Part shown: one piece after another, positions 27,776-38,094 of the stretch
How the letters are laid out: every line of letters begins with the position of its first letter
How positions within the stretch are numbered: the stretch's first letter is position 1
From: Andalucia godoyi
Lineage: Eukaryota > Discoba > Jakobea > Jakobida > Andaluciidae
Assembly (NCBI GenBank): GCA_009859145.1
Contig: VRVR01000043.1
Location: 20,721-84,720 of the forward strand
DNA: 64,000 nucleotides
Reading direction: 5' to 3'
Position numbers and translations under genes: made by a program
Notes under the pieces: model-generated
The model's database searches: none
The model's input: only the letters and a program-made list of their open reading frames with translations
What the model was told of the DNA's origin: nothing

Positions 27776-30493
27776 CTACGCCGGCAAGGAGGCGTCTGGT
27801 GTGACGAGGCCGCTGCTGGAGACGACGGGAAATCGACGATCCGTGGAATACAGATGGGCATTTGTCATGCGCATCACAGCATCTTCAAGGCCAGACAGAG
27901 ACACCGAAGAGCGCTCCATAAAGTCGACTACTTCCGATCGCATGGTCCCCAGTCTCTCCCGGATCTCTGCAATCTCCGTCCGTTGGTCCTCGGCAGACCG
28001 CTTCAGATGCTTGAGATGCACCTTGGTCTGCTCTGCCGAGACGTCTCGATTCTGCATCATTTGGTCACTGCGACGCATCCACTCCGTTAGCTCATGTGCC
28101 AACTTCTCAATGTTCGTCTTGAGCTGGCTGTTTTCAGCTTCCAGAGTCGCAATGCGTTCCGCGGATGAGCGAACATGCGAGACCATCACGCGATTCTCGC
28201 GAATCGTGTGCGCAAGAGAAGCTTGCGATTCCTTGAGCTTCGAATCCGACTGCACAGACCAGTCGAGCAACGAGGATGCAAGCTGCGCGAGCGACTCCAG
28301 CTCCGTCTTTGTCTTGCTCGACTCCTGAATGCACGTTTGGCGAAGAGTGTCCACCGAGGACTGCATGTGAGACCACTCATCCGACGACACTGCCATGTCC
28401 AGCTGCACTTTCCGCATCGCATCCTGTAGCTCGTGCACCATAGAGTCGAATCGGTCTTCCACAGAGGGAGAGTCGGCAAACGAGAGCTGCGACGTTTCTT
28501 GCAAGAGGAATCGATTGCGAGACGCAGGACTCACCAACACTCCCGTGTGGCTGCTGCTGCCCTTTGAGGAAAAGAGGCCAGCAGAACCGGGCGAGAACAA
28601 GTCTCCGGTCCCAGACAAGATGCGACGGCGGTCCGCGTCCCGTCGTTTACAGTCCATCTTCCAATCTCGAAGCGCATCCTGCATGGATGTGTACACATGT
28701 GCGACAGAGTCTGTAACTGTGACCAACGCGCGAGAAGCAACATCATCGCGCGACAGACCTTGAACTTCGAAATCGTCGTCCGCTTCGAAGGAATCTTCCG
28801 CACCCGCCAGCGTCATCGATTTCCGAGAAAGCATGCGCTTTAGCTGTTGCTGTCCCTCAAGGATTTCTTGTTCTTCTTCCACAGCCTGGGCATCTGGACT
28901 CACCGGAAACATGTTGTCGAGCACCTGTTGGATCGACCCGCTTAGGAGAGTTCGAACATTCACGTCCGTCACCTCGATGCGAATCAGCCGCTGAAAAGAG
29001 CGCCACTGTCGCCGGCACTGCTGCTGGAAACGCATCCACAGCGCAGTCCATCGTTTGATCCAGCGCTGCGCAAACCCATTCTCGTAAGAAAAGTCTTCAA
29101 ACAACTTTTGGTTGATTGCGGATTGCATTTCGATTTCCATGTTTAGCCTGGAAAGCGCGCTCGTCAGGTCCTTGGACTGCGCCTCCACCAACAAGACAAT
29201 TTCACGCAGTCGGCGGTATGATGCTTCTTTTTCAACCAGTTTCTCCTCCAACAGGGCAATGCAAGAGTCGGAGCCGGAGCTGGAGCCGGAGCTGGAACCA
29301 GAGCCCGAGCCATACGCAGACCCGCCTCCGGAACTGTCTCGGCTCGCCAGGATGGAAATCACAGGGTTCAGTATGCGCTTGAACAAGAACTGCTCCAGCG
29401 GCTCGCCATGCACAGTCGCACGAGTGGCAAAATCGAACGGAGCATGATCATTGTCGCTGGGCGAGCCGTCTATTGACGATTTCATTTCCCGCATCACAAA
29501 CCGGTCCAGCGCTGCTGCATCCGAAGCAGACGACCGAACGGACTCCGACGTCCTGAGTGCAATCGCAAGTTGAGACATTGCTCTCGCGTACGTTGCATTT
29601 TGCGATACAAGCGACAGAAACCCGCCGGCCTCTTTCTGCAGCATCTCAACCAATTCCTTGTACTGTGCTTCAGCTTGCTCCAAGCGTCCCCGATAGCCAT
29701 TATCACGCCCTGCAACTTCGGTTCGTAGATGCTCGATTTCCTCTTCCATCTGGTGAATGAGCTGGTCGGACGTCTCACGCTGTCGTCCCAATCTCCCGGC
29801 CTCCACGCTCAGAACTCGAAACTCCTCTCGAAGCCTGTCATACGCCTTTTCAATTCCTTGAAACTGCGAAGAGAGCGTCTTTTGATCTAGATCGCACGCG
29901 TCCTTGAGCTGCCCAAGCGTCGACTCCACACTGCGCAGCCGCGATACATCAGCATCCCGCAGCGCCTTTGAGATCGCCAGCTGGTCCTTCTTCACGTTCT
30001 CAATCGAATGCACCACAGGAAGCATCTTTTCCAGCTGCGACTTCAACTCGGTGTTTTCTTCCGTCAGCTGCGCAACCCGAAGATGTGCATTCGCAAGCCT
30101 CGACGCCAAGTGCTGATCTCCGGCCAACGACCCTGCCTGCCCGGACCCCGAGCCTGAACCCGAACCGGAGCCCGAACCGGAGCCCGCAGACGTCCCTGCC
30201 GACCCGGACGACGACCCCGACGACGATTGAAGCTGCTGGATTCGAGACTCAAAGTCTGCGGCCCGTGCAGCCATCATGGACAGGCGCCCTGCAAGCTCGA
30301 CATTCGTCTTCTCCAGGTACTTCACCCGAGCAGCCAGCTCTGTGTTCTTCATCACCAGCGACGACGACGACGGACTACTGGCGCTGCCATTCGTGATGTG
30401 CGGATGCGCTGGAGAGAGCACATCACCTGGTGTAACGATACTAGGAGGTCGGTTTCGCGAATAGTGCGTCTCTTGACGAGGATAATCATCCAT
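27776..30493 (-). CDS. Long coiled-coil protein of unknown function
   Basis: 905 aa from the ATG at 30493 (MDDYPRQETHYSRNRPPS). Heptad-rich segments lie at about residues 45-80, 130-290 and 690-880, separated by Gly/Ser low-complexity linkers (a GSGSGS run near residue 110, another near 400) and by a non-coiled, Trp-rich middle (~480-520: AQRWIKRWTALWMRFQQQCR). There is no transmembrane segment or catalytic motif. The architecture is typical of centrosomal, ciliary or Golgi scaffold proteins. I cannot name the family, and neighbours give no clue. Confidence 0.65.
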   Translation of the reverse strand: MDDYPRQETHYSRNRPPSIVTPGDVLSPAHPHITNGSASSPSSSSLVMKNTELAARVKYLEKTNVELAGRLSMMAARAADFESRIQQLQSSSGSSSGSAGTSAGSGSGSGSGSGSGSGQAGSLAGDQHLASRLANAHLRVAQLTEENTELKSQLEKMLPVVHSIENVKKDQLAISKALRDADVSRLRSVESTLGQLKDACDLDQKTLSSQFQGIEKAYDRLREEFRVLSVEAGRLGRQRETSDQLIHQMEEEIEHLRTEVAGRDNGYRGRLEQAEAQYKELVEMLQKEAGGFLSLVSQNATYARAMSQLAIALRTSESVRSSASDAAALDRFVMREMKSSIDGSPSDNDHAPFDFATRATVHGEPLEQFLFKRILNPVISILASRDSSGGGSAYGSGSGSSSGSSSGSDSCIALLEEKLVEKEASYRRLREIVLLVEAQSKDLTSALSRLNMEIEMQSAINQKLFEDFSYENGFAQRWIKRWTALWMRFQQQCRRQWRSFQRLIRIEVTDVNVRTLLSGSIQQVLDNMFPVSPDAQAVEEEQEILEGQQQLKRMLSRKSMTLAGAEDSFEADDDFEVQGLSRDDVASRALVTVTDSVAHVYTSMQDALRDWKMDCKRRDADRRRILSGTGDLFSPGSAGLFSSKGSSSHTGVLVSPASRNRFLLQETSQLSFADSPSVEDRFDSMVHELQDAMRKVQLDMAVSSDEWSHMQSSVDTLRQTCIQESSKTKTELESLAQLASSLLDWSVQSDSKLKESQASLAHTIRENRVMVSHVRSSAERIATLEAENSQLKTNIEKLAHELTEWMRRSDQMMQNRDVSAEQTKVHLKHLKRSAEDQRTEIAEIRERLGTMRSEVVDFMERSSVSLSGLEDAVMRMTNAHLYSTDRRFPVVSSSGLVTPDASLPA

Positions 30494-30996
30494 TCTTCTC
30501 TGGCCTTTTTCTTCTATCCTTTTCCCTCTATCCTCTTTTCCTTTTCTCCTCTGTTTCCCCTTTCTTCCTCACCGCCGTCGCTTGAAACGAAGGAACGGAA
30601 AACACTCACTCACGAGTCTCAACGTTCATGTCCATTCGAAAACATGCACTTTCTCGAGTCAATTGAGGCGTTCGAGTCAGTTGAGTCTGAATGACCCCGA
30701 ACCCCCTTCTCCAATTCCCAACGCCTTTTCTCCTCCATTTCACCGTCCGCTCGCTCTTTGTTCACTCTGTCCAGTCTCGAGTACGACTTGCCAAGTCAAC
30801 CTGAAACTTTTCTTTCTCCTTTTTATTTCTTATTCTCCTTCTTCTTCTGATTGGTTAATTTTTCATATTTATTTTTTTTTTCAGTTTTGTTTTTTTTTCT
30901 TCTTCTTCTCTTCCATAGTCTGATAGTTGCGAGTCTCGGGGTTAAGGATCTGGATACGTGGAAGGCGGGAGAGAGATAGAAGGAATCGACGAAGAG
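30494..30996. other. Divergent intergenic region
   Basis: 503 bp between the coiled-coil gene and the cystathionine beta-synthase gene. It is strongly pyrimidine-rich on the + strand at 30495-30570 and 30800-30915 (T- and TTC-rich just before the enzyme gene). No coding or RNA feature was recognised. Confidence 0.4.
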
Positions 30997-32034
30997 ATGG
31001 AGACCGAACACATGTCTGGGCAGACGCGCGAGAAGAACCACATGAACTCGATTCTTCCGAATGTACTGTACATGATTGGAGGCACGCCGTGTATCCGGAT
31101 CAACAAGATTGCGGCGGAAGAAGGGATCGAGTGTGAGCTTGTTGCAAAGTGCGAGTACTACAATGCAGGTGGGTCGGTGAAGGACCGGATTGCAAAGGGA
31201 ATGATGGAGGATGCTGAGCGGCGCGGAATCATTGTTCCGGGAAAGTCAACGATCATTGAGCCGACGTCGGGAAACACCGGAATTGGGCTTGCGCTTGCTT
31301 GTGCGGTGAAGGGCTACGACTGCTTGATTACAATGCCGCAGAAAATGTCACGCGAGAAAAGCAATATGCTGCAGCTGCTTGGAGCCAAGGTCATCCGCAC
31401 CCCGACGGAGGCCGCGTTTGATGCGCCGGAATCACACATCTCCGTTGCGCGCAAGAAGAATGAGGAGATTGAGCACTCGTGGATCCCCAATCAGTACGAC
31501 AATCCATGGAACCCCCTAGCCCACTATGAAACTACCGCGGAGGAGCTGCTCATGCAGTGCAATGGAAAGATCGATGTGGTCGTCGTCGGGGCTGGAACAG
31601 GCGGCACAGTCACGGGAATTGCAATGAAGCTCAAGGAGAAGCTGCCGAACGTCATCGTCATCGGCGTTGACCCCGTCGGTTCGCTGCTTGCGGACCCCGA
31701 GAACGATGCTGTCGGCACGTACCTCGTCGAAGGCATCGGCTACGACTTTGTCCCCAAGGTCCTGAATCGTGAGCTCGTGGACTACTGGTACAAGTCAACA
31801 GACCGTGAATCCCTCCGAGCCGCTCGCAGAATCGTCCGCAAGGAAGGCATGTTTGTCGGTGGCTCGTCAGGCTCCGCAATGTCCGCTGCAATTCACTACG
31901 CCAAAAAGCTCAAGCTCGGAAAGGACAAGAGAATGGTCGTCATCTTCCCAGACGCTGTCCGCAACTACATGTCAAAGTTCGTCGACGTCGACTGGTGCCG
32001 TGCAAACGGCGTCTTGGACCAAGATGAAGAGTAG
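30997..32034 (+). CDS. Cystathionine beta-synthase, catalytic core only
   Basis: 345 aa from the ATG at 30997; a second ATG five codons on is also possible. This is a fold-type II PLP enzyme. The Schiff-base lysine is K62 in AGGSVKDRIAKG, and the substrate loop is EPTSGNTGIGLALAC. The phosphate-binding glycine loop is VGAGTGGTVTGIA. CBS rather than O-acetylserine sulfhydrylase is favoured by APESHISVARK, NPLAHYETTAEELLMQC, VEGIGYDFVPKVLNR, GGSSGSAMSAA and FPDAVRNYMSKF, which closely follow animal and fungal CBS. Reaction: serine plus homocysteine to cystathionine (transsulfuration, cytosol). The N-terminal haem domain and the C-terminal pair of regulatory CBS domains of mammals are both absent, as in several protist enzymes. 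Confidence 0.92.
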   Translation: METEHMSGQTREKNHMNSILPNVLYMIGGTPCIRINKIAAEEGIECELVAKCEYYNAGGSVKDRIAKGMMEDAERRGIIVPGKSTIIEPTSGNTGIGLALACAVKGYDCLITMPQKMSREKSNMLQLLGAKVIRTPTEAAFDAPESHISVARKKNEEIEHSWIPNQYDNPWNPLAHYETTAEELLMQCNGKIDVVVVGAGTGGTVTGIAMKLKEKLPNVIVIGVDPVGSLLADPENDAVGTYLVEGIGYDFVPKVLNRELVDYWYKSTDRESLRAARRIVRKEGMFVGGSSGSAMSAAIHYAKKLKLGKDKRMVVIFPDAVRNYMSKFVDVDWCRANGVLDQDEE

Positions 32035-32957
32035 GCCACAAAGCCAACTCCATTTTTTTTGTGCATTGCCGTCACCAGTAGAAGATTGGAGAAGAAGAAA
32101 AAGAGTAATGAATGTTTGTAATGCGTCCCGTCTTGCGTGTGCTTGTCGTGTCTTTTTCCGCAGAAGAACGAAGTATGTTTTCAAAGTAAAGAACTGTCCT
32201 ATCTGTGTTTCTCGTGGGGCTGTCGGCCGAGTGTGTTGTGCGCGGTGGCGGCTAGTGATGCGACTAGCGGCTTTTTCCGCTAACGGAAATGTCCCAGGGA
32301 AGTCAGCGGTCATATTCACCACCGCCGGCGGAAAAATAAATAGTTGTTTGGATCCTATATAATCATTTTTACACGAAATTCCTTCTTGTCAGCCTGCTGG
32401 CCGTAAAAGAACTGCCGCTTTTTTCCGCATCACTAGTAGCGGCTGCATTGTCTTTTTGAGAACCCGGCTCTGGTTGGCTTTGCTCTGGCGGCGGATGCCG
32501 TATGGTCGAAGCGTCGAAGCGGACGAGCTGTTGCCTGTGCTGCTACTAGCAGTCTTCTTGTACCAAAAGCGCCCGCGCTTTCACCATCACTTTGCTTGAT
32601 CCAGTCATCAAGCTGAGGGGGGGTGGGGACCCTGCAGGAAGCGGTTTCAAAGTTGCTCATTCGTCCAAAAAAAGGTGCGAGGCGACGGTTTCCCTTCTTC
32701 TTTCCGTTTCTGCGGTTCCTTCTTCGTCTTCATTTCACCAGACAGAAGCGACATTCTAAGCGTTCGATCTATATTATTTTTGGTTGTTTTTTTATTTGTC
32801 TGTTGGTTGTTATCGGCAACTGGCTTGTGTTGTGTGAGGCTTTTTGCAGTCGGCGAGAGCAGGGGCTGTCTTTGGCTTTGGTTTTGGTTTTGGTTTTGGT
32901 TTTGGTGGTGCTGGAGCTGGAGTTGAAGTTGGGGTTGTTTTCTGATAACAAATCGGA
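32035..32957. other. Intergenic region with small inverted-repeat cluster
   Basis: About 920 bp without a confident gene. It holds an inverted-repeat candidate element (separate entry), a GGTTTT-type run at about 32872-32905 and a T-rich stretch before the next gene. A 75-codon minus-strand frame (32433-32660) starts with ATG but resembles nothing known. Confidence 0.4.
32248..32443. repeat. Candidate MITE-like inverted repeat
   Basis: GCGGCTAGTGATGCG at 32248-32262 recurs in inverted form at 32426-32443 (CGCATCACTAGTAGCGGC, 11 bp exact plus flanking GCGGC). Each arm is accompanied by a GCGGCTTTTTCCGC-type mini-hairpin (32267-32281 and 32414-32428). The whole spans ~196 bp with no coding capacity, which would fit a small non-autonomous element. 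No clear target-site duplication was found. Confidence 0.35.
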
Positions 32958-35900
32958 ATGGGAAATCTGGAACTGCTCTCCTTTGTTCAGAGTACCTTTC
33001 TCGGCGTGCTCGATGTGATAATCCATTGGCTGCAGACCCTTTCGTTGATTGTGTCCTTCTCAGTGCCGTGGCCGTACAGTTGGAGCCAGGTGAACGAGTA
33101 CATATCGTACATCGTTCAGCCGTTCCAAGAGCTCCGGGGAAGCCTTGTCGTTGCAGTGTGTCGTATTATCGTGTACACGCTTCTCATCCCTGCGCTGCTT
33201 TGGTACTCCAAAGTGTGTGCAACGCAGCCATACGCGTGGAAGAGGTATTTCATTCTCGAATTTCGACAGAGCTGCAAATCGGTTGTTTGGGTCCTTTTGC
33301 CGCTGATGCTCATTACGATTGCGTTTCTCGTCTGGTTCATCGTCGTCGGTCTTTCCGACGAATACTGGATTGCAAGTGCTATTCTGGTGTTCGAAATCGT
33401 TGTCGGTATTGTGTGGCTCATCAACGCTCTTGGCTCCAGGGTCTTTTGGAATGCGTTCCAGTACGAGCAGATCCACTCCGGGAACGTCCAAGACGAATCC
33501 ATGTTCTTTATGGAGTTCCGTTCGCTGAACCAGCGCTTTCTCTTCTTTGGCGTCGTTTCGTTGTTCCTCCCGTCGGTTCAGGAGTTTTTGACCGTCGCCA
33601 GCTCGCCAGACCAGCCGACGCCCTTGCGTATCTACTGCATTATCATCTGCTCGATCTTTATTGTTGCGATTCCTGCGATTCTCCTGATTAACGCAGGTCG
33701 TGAGAGAACATCGTTGAACAGAATGACCCACGAGATGGATAAGTTTTTTGCATTTTGGAAATGGTCCAGGAAGAACAGAATGTCGACCAAGAAGGACTGG
33801 GCAAACCTCAACAAGAATGATGTGATCAAGTACTACGCATACATGGTCAACGACTTGGAAGACCTTCCGGTGGAGCTTGCCGAGGGTCAGTATTCTTCGG
33901 GCGTTGAGAAACTGAAGGTCGTGTCTGTTTGCGAGGAATACAGAACCCGGCTGGCCAAAGAGGAAGTCGGTCCTGGCGACCCAACGGAAAAGAAAAAGGA
34001 GGAACTCGTTGAAAAGATGGAGAAACACGAGACGGAAAAGGGCATGGCTTCGGCAAAGGTGGCCCAGGACGACGGCTCTGCATCCGCCGAGGCTGTGGAT
34101 ATCAAGAAGGAGGAGGACTACCGTCTGTGGAAGATGTTTTGGAAGACGACTGCCTTCCTGTTCATTCTGGAGCACGACCAGCGAATTTTGGAATACATTT
34201 GCAGACGCGTTCAGCATCCGGATTTCCGCATCGACCAGGTGTTTGGCGGGATTGATGGCGTTTCGAGTCTAAAGTCTGGAAAGAATGGAGAGGTTATTGA
34301 CACCAGGCTTCGGATCGTTGCGAGCCACATGATTGATCCGCTCCCGCTGCTTCAAGCTGATCAGTTTGTCCATTCGTCTTCTCAGATGGCAAATCGTCAG
34401 CGAGTCAAGGCTGTTGTCCAAAACTCACAATCCTCCATTGGTTATTCTCTAAAGGGCGACAAGCTGCGCGACCAGATGGAGTATCGTGATGCGAAATCCA
34501 GAAAGAACAAGGAAGAGCTCATGGCTTTGGAAATTCAGTCGCGGTGCTTCCGCACGTCTCAGCTCGAGACTCATAATCATCGTGTATCGCAGACGAACTC
34601 GTATGTGTCGCGCAGCAGTTCTTTGATTGCGCATCTCCGAGCCCGCCACGATGAGCGATTCAATACGATGTACAGCATTTACGAATGGCGAGCCGCAACC
34701 ACAGGATGGCAGTTCATCTATGCTCCCTTTGAGCCCGGCTACTGGTGGTTCCAGATTGTGGTGATGTTTGAAAAGATTCTGATGGTTGGCATTGCTGTGC
34801 TTTTGAGCGCAAATCTCATTTCGGATAGCGATGGAAAGGGGCTGCAAGCGATTTCGCAGACCGCGGCTGGACTTGGGGTTCAGGGTCTGATGTTTGCAAT
34901 TTCGATGCTGCTGCGCCCATTTGAAGCTGACGTTGAAGACAGGTTTGCAATCATTACGAGAGGCTGTAACACAATCGATGCTCTCATCTCGTGTCTGATT
35001 GCAAATCAGGTGAGCGCGGACAATCAGTATGTGTATACGGTTATCCTGTTTGTACTGAATGTTGGAACTGGAATCGTGATCATTGTCGAAATGGACCCTG
35101 TGAGCATTCTGAAGAAAGTGAAGCTGTACTTTGAGCACAAATTGGAAAATGCTCGCAAGGAGCGGGCTCGTATCGAGGATCTGAGACTGCATTTCCTCCA
35201 CGATCTGTTTGACGCAGCCTCGAACGGGTCGCTGCTGGCGGTGAAGAACATCTGGGAATCCAATGAAAAGTTTGCGTTGGATGCCAATTGGGTGAACATT
35301 CGTCATCCAGAAAAGCTGACGCCATTCCTTGCGGCGGTTGCCAACGGCCATGCACCCGTCGTTCAGTACATGATGACGCATTGCTACATCGACTTCAACA
35401 TCACCGACAAATTTGGCAAAAACTGTCTGGAACGAGCAGAATCGTCTCCGTCGACATGGAAGACGTTGGTTTCTGGCGGTGCCATTAATCCTGCCGATGA
35501 GTACTTCGTAGCAGACCAACCTCTCCAGTACTGCCCAGATGAGGACGAATTTTTGGAGATGGTGCGATCGCAGAAGTGGGATGATTTCATGTGCTTCCGA
35601 GACACATTCTTGTCTCCGGAATTCCTGCGGTATATTCTGTCCGATCTGATTGAAAACGAAGAGTTCTCCACATTCCGTGTCTTGATGAGCAAGTGTATGG
35701 ATGAACGGGCGCTCCTGATCAGCGGTCTGCTGCCCACAAAGGTATGGGTTCAAGAGTTCCGAGTCATCTTGCCCTTCATGAAGTTCCTCGAACGGATGGA
35801 GATCGGTGAGTTTCCAGAAGATGTGCAAGTGGAACCGGTTTCGCAGGTTATCGAAACGGCTACCAATCATCCCAACTTTAGCTCCATGACTCTGTACGGT

Positions 35901-38051
35901 CCGACCAACTTCTTTGACGAACCGGACGATGACGAGGAGCAGGAGGAAGAGGGAGAGAACAAGAATGAGGATGTGAAACAAAGCTCGCAAGGGATGCAAC
36001 GGGCTGTTGCTGAGCCAGAACATGAACAGCCCCGCGAGTGGTCGAAGGAAAAATCGGATTTGGAATCGCAGCAGAACGACACGCAGGTTGTCGCAATGCC
36101 CAATGTTCCGGAAGAATCCACCTCGCCTGCAAGCCTGCTAGCTGGGGAAGAAACCAACTGCGACGAGGTGGCAGAGGAGCAAGGCGGTGACGGTTATGAT
36201 GATGTGGATGACGATGGCTACGGCTATGATGAGGATGACGACGACGAAGAAGAAGTTGTGTCTGAAACCAACGAAGACGAGGATCGCAAGAAGAAGGCCG
36301 TTTCCAGTCTGCTGGTGCTCCTTTCTCAACAAGTATTGACTCGCGTTGAAGAATTTGGCTGGATAGACGACATTTGCTGTCGATACTCGTCCATTACGCT
36401 TTTGGCCCCAGTGTTCTCCGGTTCTCCGGGGGCCTCTCTCCGAGTCCTTCGCCTCGAGGGACTTGGAATAGACAACGCCTTTTTACCAGTCGTGCTGAAT
36501 TACATTACGCAACCCGGAAATGCCCTTCGAGAACTGTCGCTGAAGGAGAATCAACTCTCCCTTGATTCATGTGATGTTACGGCGTGCGACCGCGTGTTCA
36601 AAAGCAGCCATTTTGCATTGGAGAAGTTGGATTTCAGCCGGAATTACATTCTTCCGGATGGTTTGATTGCTCTTGGCAAGTGGCTTGGCCTTCAGAAGTC
36701 CGTCCGCCATCTCGTGCTTGACGGCAACGTCCTCCACGCAGCTGCATTCAAAAAGTTCGTCAGCTTGTACCTTGTTGCACAAGGTCCGACGTGCGTGCTG
36801 GAGTCTTTGTCGCTCAAGTATTGCTTCCTGACACCGGCAGGCTATTCCGCGATCAATCCGTCGCCGGTCCCGGCATTGTCGCTTGCCCTCGAAGGAAATG
36901 AAATCGACTGTGTTGGATGCCCCGAGATCCCGCTGCAAGCAGTCGATGCTACTGCGGATTCGGTCATGATGGTTGTAGTCACATCTGGAGGAGACGCCTA
37001 CACAGTCTTCGACTTTCCGAATGGCGAGGTTGAGTGTGTCTGTGAAAAGACTTGGGGTGGCCTGCGAGGATGCTGGTATGACCGAGGGCACCTTGTCAGT
37101 TTCTTTGACTCCATCTGGGACTATGAAGCCCCGGAATTCAGTTCAGGCACCAGTCTCGGTGCCGGATGGGGCACGACGACTGCATGCTGTTTTTCTTCGC
37201 CTGGATTTGGGTATGCCATTGTTGAAATGGGCCATTTGTACGAAGTCAATGCTGCGAATGGTGAATATTCGCGCAAGATCGACAGTGCGTTCCCAAGAGC
37301 ACTCATGATGGCAAACATATCTCCTGGACACATCATAATTCTGACATACGACGGCTTGTATGGAATCAATACTGCCGATTTGGACGAGAACAGCGAAGCC
37401 GAAGTGAAGTATACTCTTCTCCGCTCAGTGGACGACATTGAAAATGATGCAAATATCATTTGCGCGTGCTATTTTTCAGGCTATGTTGTGTATGCCTGCA
37501 AGGATGAGACGATTTGCGGATTCGCAGTGCACAGGGACACGGTGAACAACACGTTTGTCGTTGGCGAGGAGCGTATTGTGTTTGAGGACAAGCAGAATGT
37601 GTTCCACGGTACGCCGCGGTGGAGCTTGGCCTCGAAGATGTTTTCACATTGTGGTAGAGTGATTGTTTGCACTCCTCCCGAAGGTCTCTGGACGATTGAA
37701 TTCGACCAAGCCGATCTTTCCGCTGCGAGCCCGCCTATTGTGAAGAAGGTTCTTGGATCCTCCTCCTGGGAGACGGAAATCTTTGGAAAGATCATGACTG
37801 GTTTTGGCAACATTACGTTTAATTCTGCCAAGATGGAAGATGACGACGAAGAGGACGAGAAGGCTGGTGGTGATGATGGTGAAGAAGGGGACGGAGGAAA
37901 CGTCGAATATGTAGATGATGATGATGAAGAAGAAGAAGAAGAAGAAGAGGACGAGGACGAGGATGAGGAGGATGAGGAGGAAGAAGAAGACGAGGAGGAA
38001 GAAGAAGAAGAAGACGAGGATGAGGAAGAGGAAGAGGAAGAAGACTCGTGA
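32958..38051 (+). CDS. Multi-pass membrane protein with ankyrin-like, LRR-like and propeller-like regions and acidic tail
   Basis: 1,697 aa from the ATG at 32958. Five hydrophobic segments lie in residues ~60-255 (including LPLMLITIAFLVWFIVVGLS and RIYCIIICSIFIVAIPAILL). A long cytoplasmic stretch follows, then four more at about 590-705 beginning with FEPGYWWFQIVVMFEKILMV, a motif like the membrane segments of TRP-like channels and of large protist GCC2/GCC3 membrane proteins. Residues ~750-840 contain two or three ankyrin-like units (LTPFLAAVANGHAPVVQYMM). Acidic linkers sit around 990-1110, leucine-rich-repeat-like units at about 1150-1290 (LRELSLKENQLSLDSCDV) and a beta-propeller-like part at about 1300-1600. 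The last ~60 residues are almost pure Asp/Glu. An ion channel or mechanosensor is plausible by architecture, but no pore or selectivity filter was identified. Confidence 0.7.
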   Translation: MGNLELLSFVQSTFLGVLDVIIHWLQTLSLIVSFSVPWPYSWSQVNEYISYIVQPFQELRGSLVVAVCRIIVYTLLIPALLWYSKVCATQPYAWKRYFILEFRQSCKSVVWVLLPLMLITIAFLVWFIVVGLSDEYWIASAILVFEIVVGIVWLINALGSRVFWNAFQYEQIHSGNVQDESMFFMEFRSLNQRFLFFGVVSLFLPSVQEFLTVASSPDQPTPLRIYCIIICSIFIVAIPAILLINAGRERTSLNRMTHEMDKFFAFWKWSRKNRMSTKKDWANLNKNDVIKYYAYMVNDLEDLPVELAEGQYSSGVEKLKVVSVCEEYRTRLAKEEVGPGDPTEKKKEELVEKMEKHETEKGMASAKVAQDDGSASAEAVDIKKEEDYRLWKMFWKTTAFLFILEHDQRILEYICRRVQHPDFRIDQVFGGIDGVSSLKSGKNGEVIDTRLRIVASHMIDPLPLLQADQFVHSSSQMANRQRVKAVVQNSQSSIGYSLKGDKLRDQMEYRDAKSRKNKEELMALEIQSRCFRTSQLETHNHRVSQTNSYVSRSSSLIAHLRARHDERFNTMYSIYEWRAATTGWQFIYAPFEPGYWWFQIVVMFEKILMVGIAVLLSANLISDSDGKGLQAISQTAAGLGVQGLMFAISMLLRPFEADVEDRFAIITRGCNTIDALISCLIANQVSADNQYVYTVILFVLNVGTGIVIIVEMDPVSILKKVKLYFEHKLENARKERARIEDLRLHFLHDLFDAASNGSLLAVKNIWESNEKFALDANWVNIRHPEKLTPFLAAVANGHAPVVQYMMTHCYIDFNITDKFGKNCLERAESSPSTWKTLVSGGAINPADEYFVADQPLQYCPDEDEFLEMVRSQKWDDFMCFRDTFLSPEFLRYILSDLIENEEFSTFRVLMSKCMDERALLISGLLPTKVWVQEFRVILPFMKFLERMEIGEFPEDVQVEPVSQVIETATNHPNFSSMTLYGPTNFFDEPDDDEEQEEEGENKNEDVKQSSQGMQRAVAEPEHEQPREWSKEKSDLESQQNDTQVVAMPNVPEESTSPASLLAGEETNCDEVAEEQGGDGYDDVDDDGYGYDEDDDDEEEVVSETNEDEDRKKKAVSSLLVLLSQQVLTRVEEFGWIDDICCRYSSITLLAPVFSGSPGASLRVLRLEGLGIDNAFLPVVLNYITQPGNALRELSLKENQLSLDSCDVTACDRVFKSSHFALEKLDFSRNYILPDGLIALGKWLGLQKSVRHLVLDGNVLHAAAFKKFVSLYLVAQGPTCVLESLSLKYCFLTPAGYSAINPSPVPALSLALEGNEIDCVGCPEIPLQAVDATADSVMMVVVTSGGDAYTVFDFPNGEVECVCEKTWGGLRGCWYDRGHLVSFFDSIWDYEAPEFSSGTSLGAGWGTTTACCFSSPGFGYAIVEMGHLYEVNAANGEYSRKIDSAFPRALMMANISPGHIIILTYDGLYGINTADLDENSEAEVKYTLLRSVDDIENDANIICACYFSGYVVYACKDETICGFAVHRDTVNNTFVVGEERIVFEDKQNVFHGTPRWSLASKMFSHCGRVIVCTPPEGLWTIEFDQADLSAASPPIVKKVLGSSSWETEIFGKIMTGFGNITFNSAKMEDDDEEDEKAGGDDGEEGDGGNVEYVDDDDEEEEEEEEDEDEDEEDEEEEEDEEEEEEEDEDEEEEEEEDS

Positions 38052-38088
38052 AGACGTGCTCATATGAATTGAATATGGAATTCTGTCA

Positions 38089-38094
38089 AATAAA
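38089..38094 (+). terminator. AATAAA polyadenylation-like signal
   Basis: Exact AATAAA 38 bp downstream of the TGA of the 1,697-aa gene. Use is inferred from position only. Confidence 0.4.

Noticed and set aside
32872-32905. GGTTTT-type run as an interstitial telomere repeat
   Set aside because: Only about five units, interrupted, and next to other simple G/T-rich sequence; more likely ordinary low complexity.
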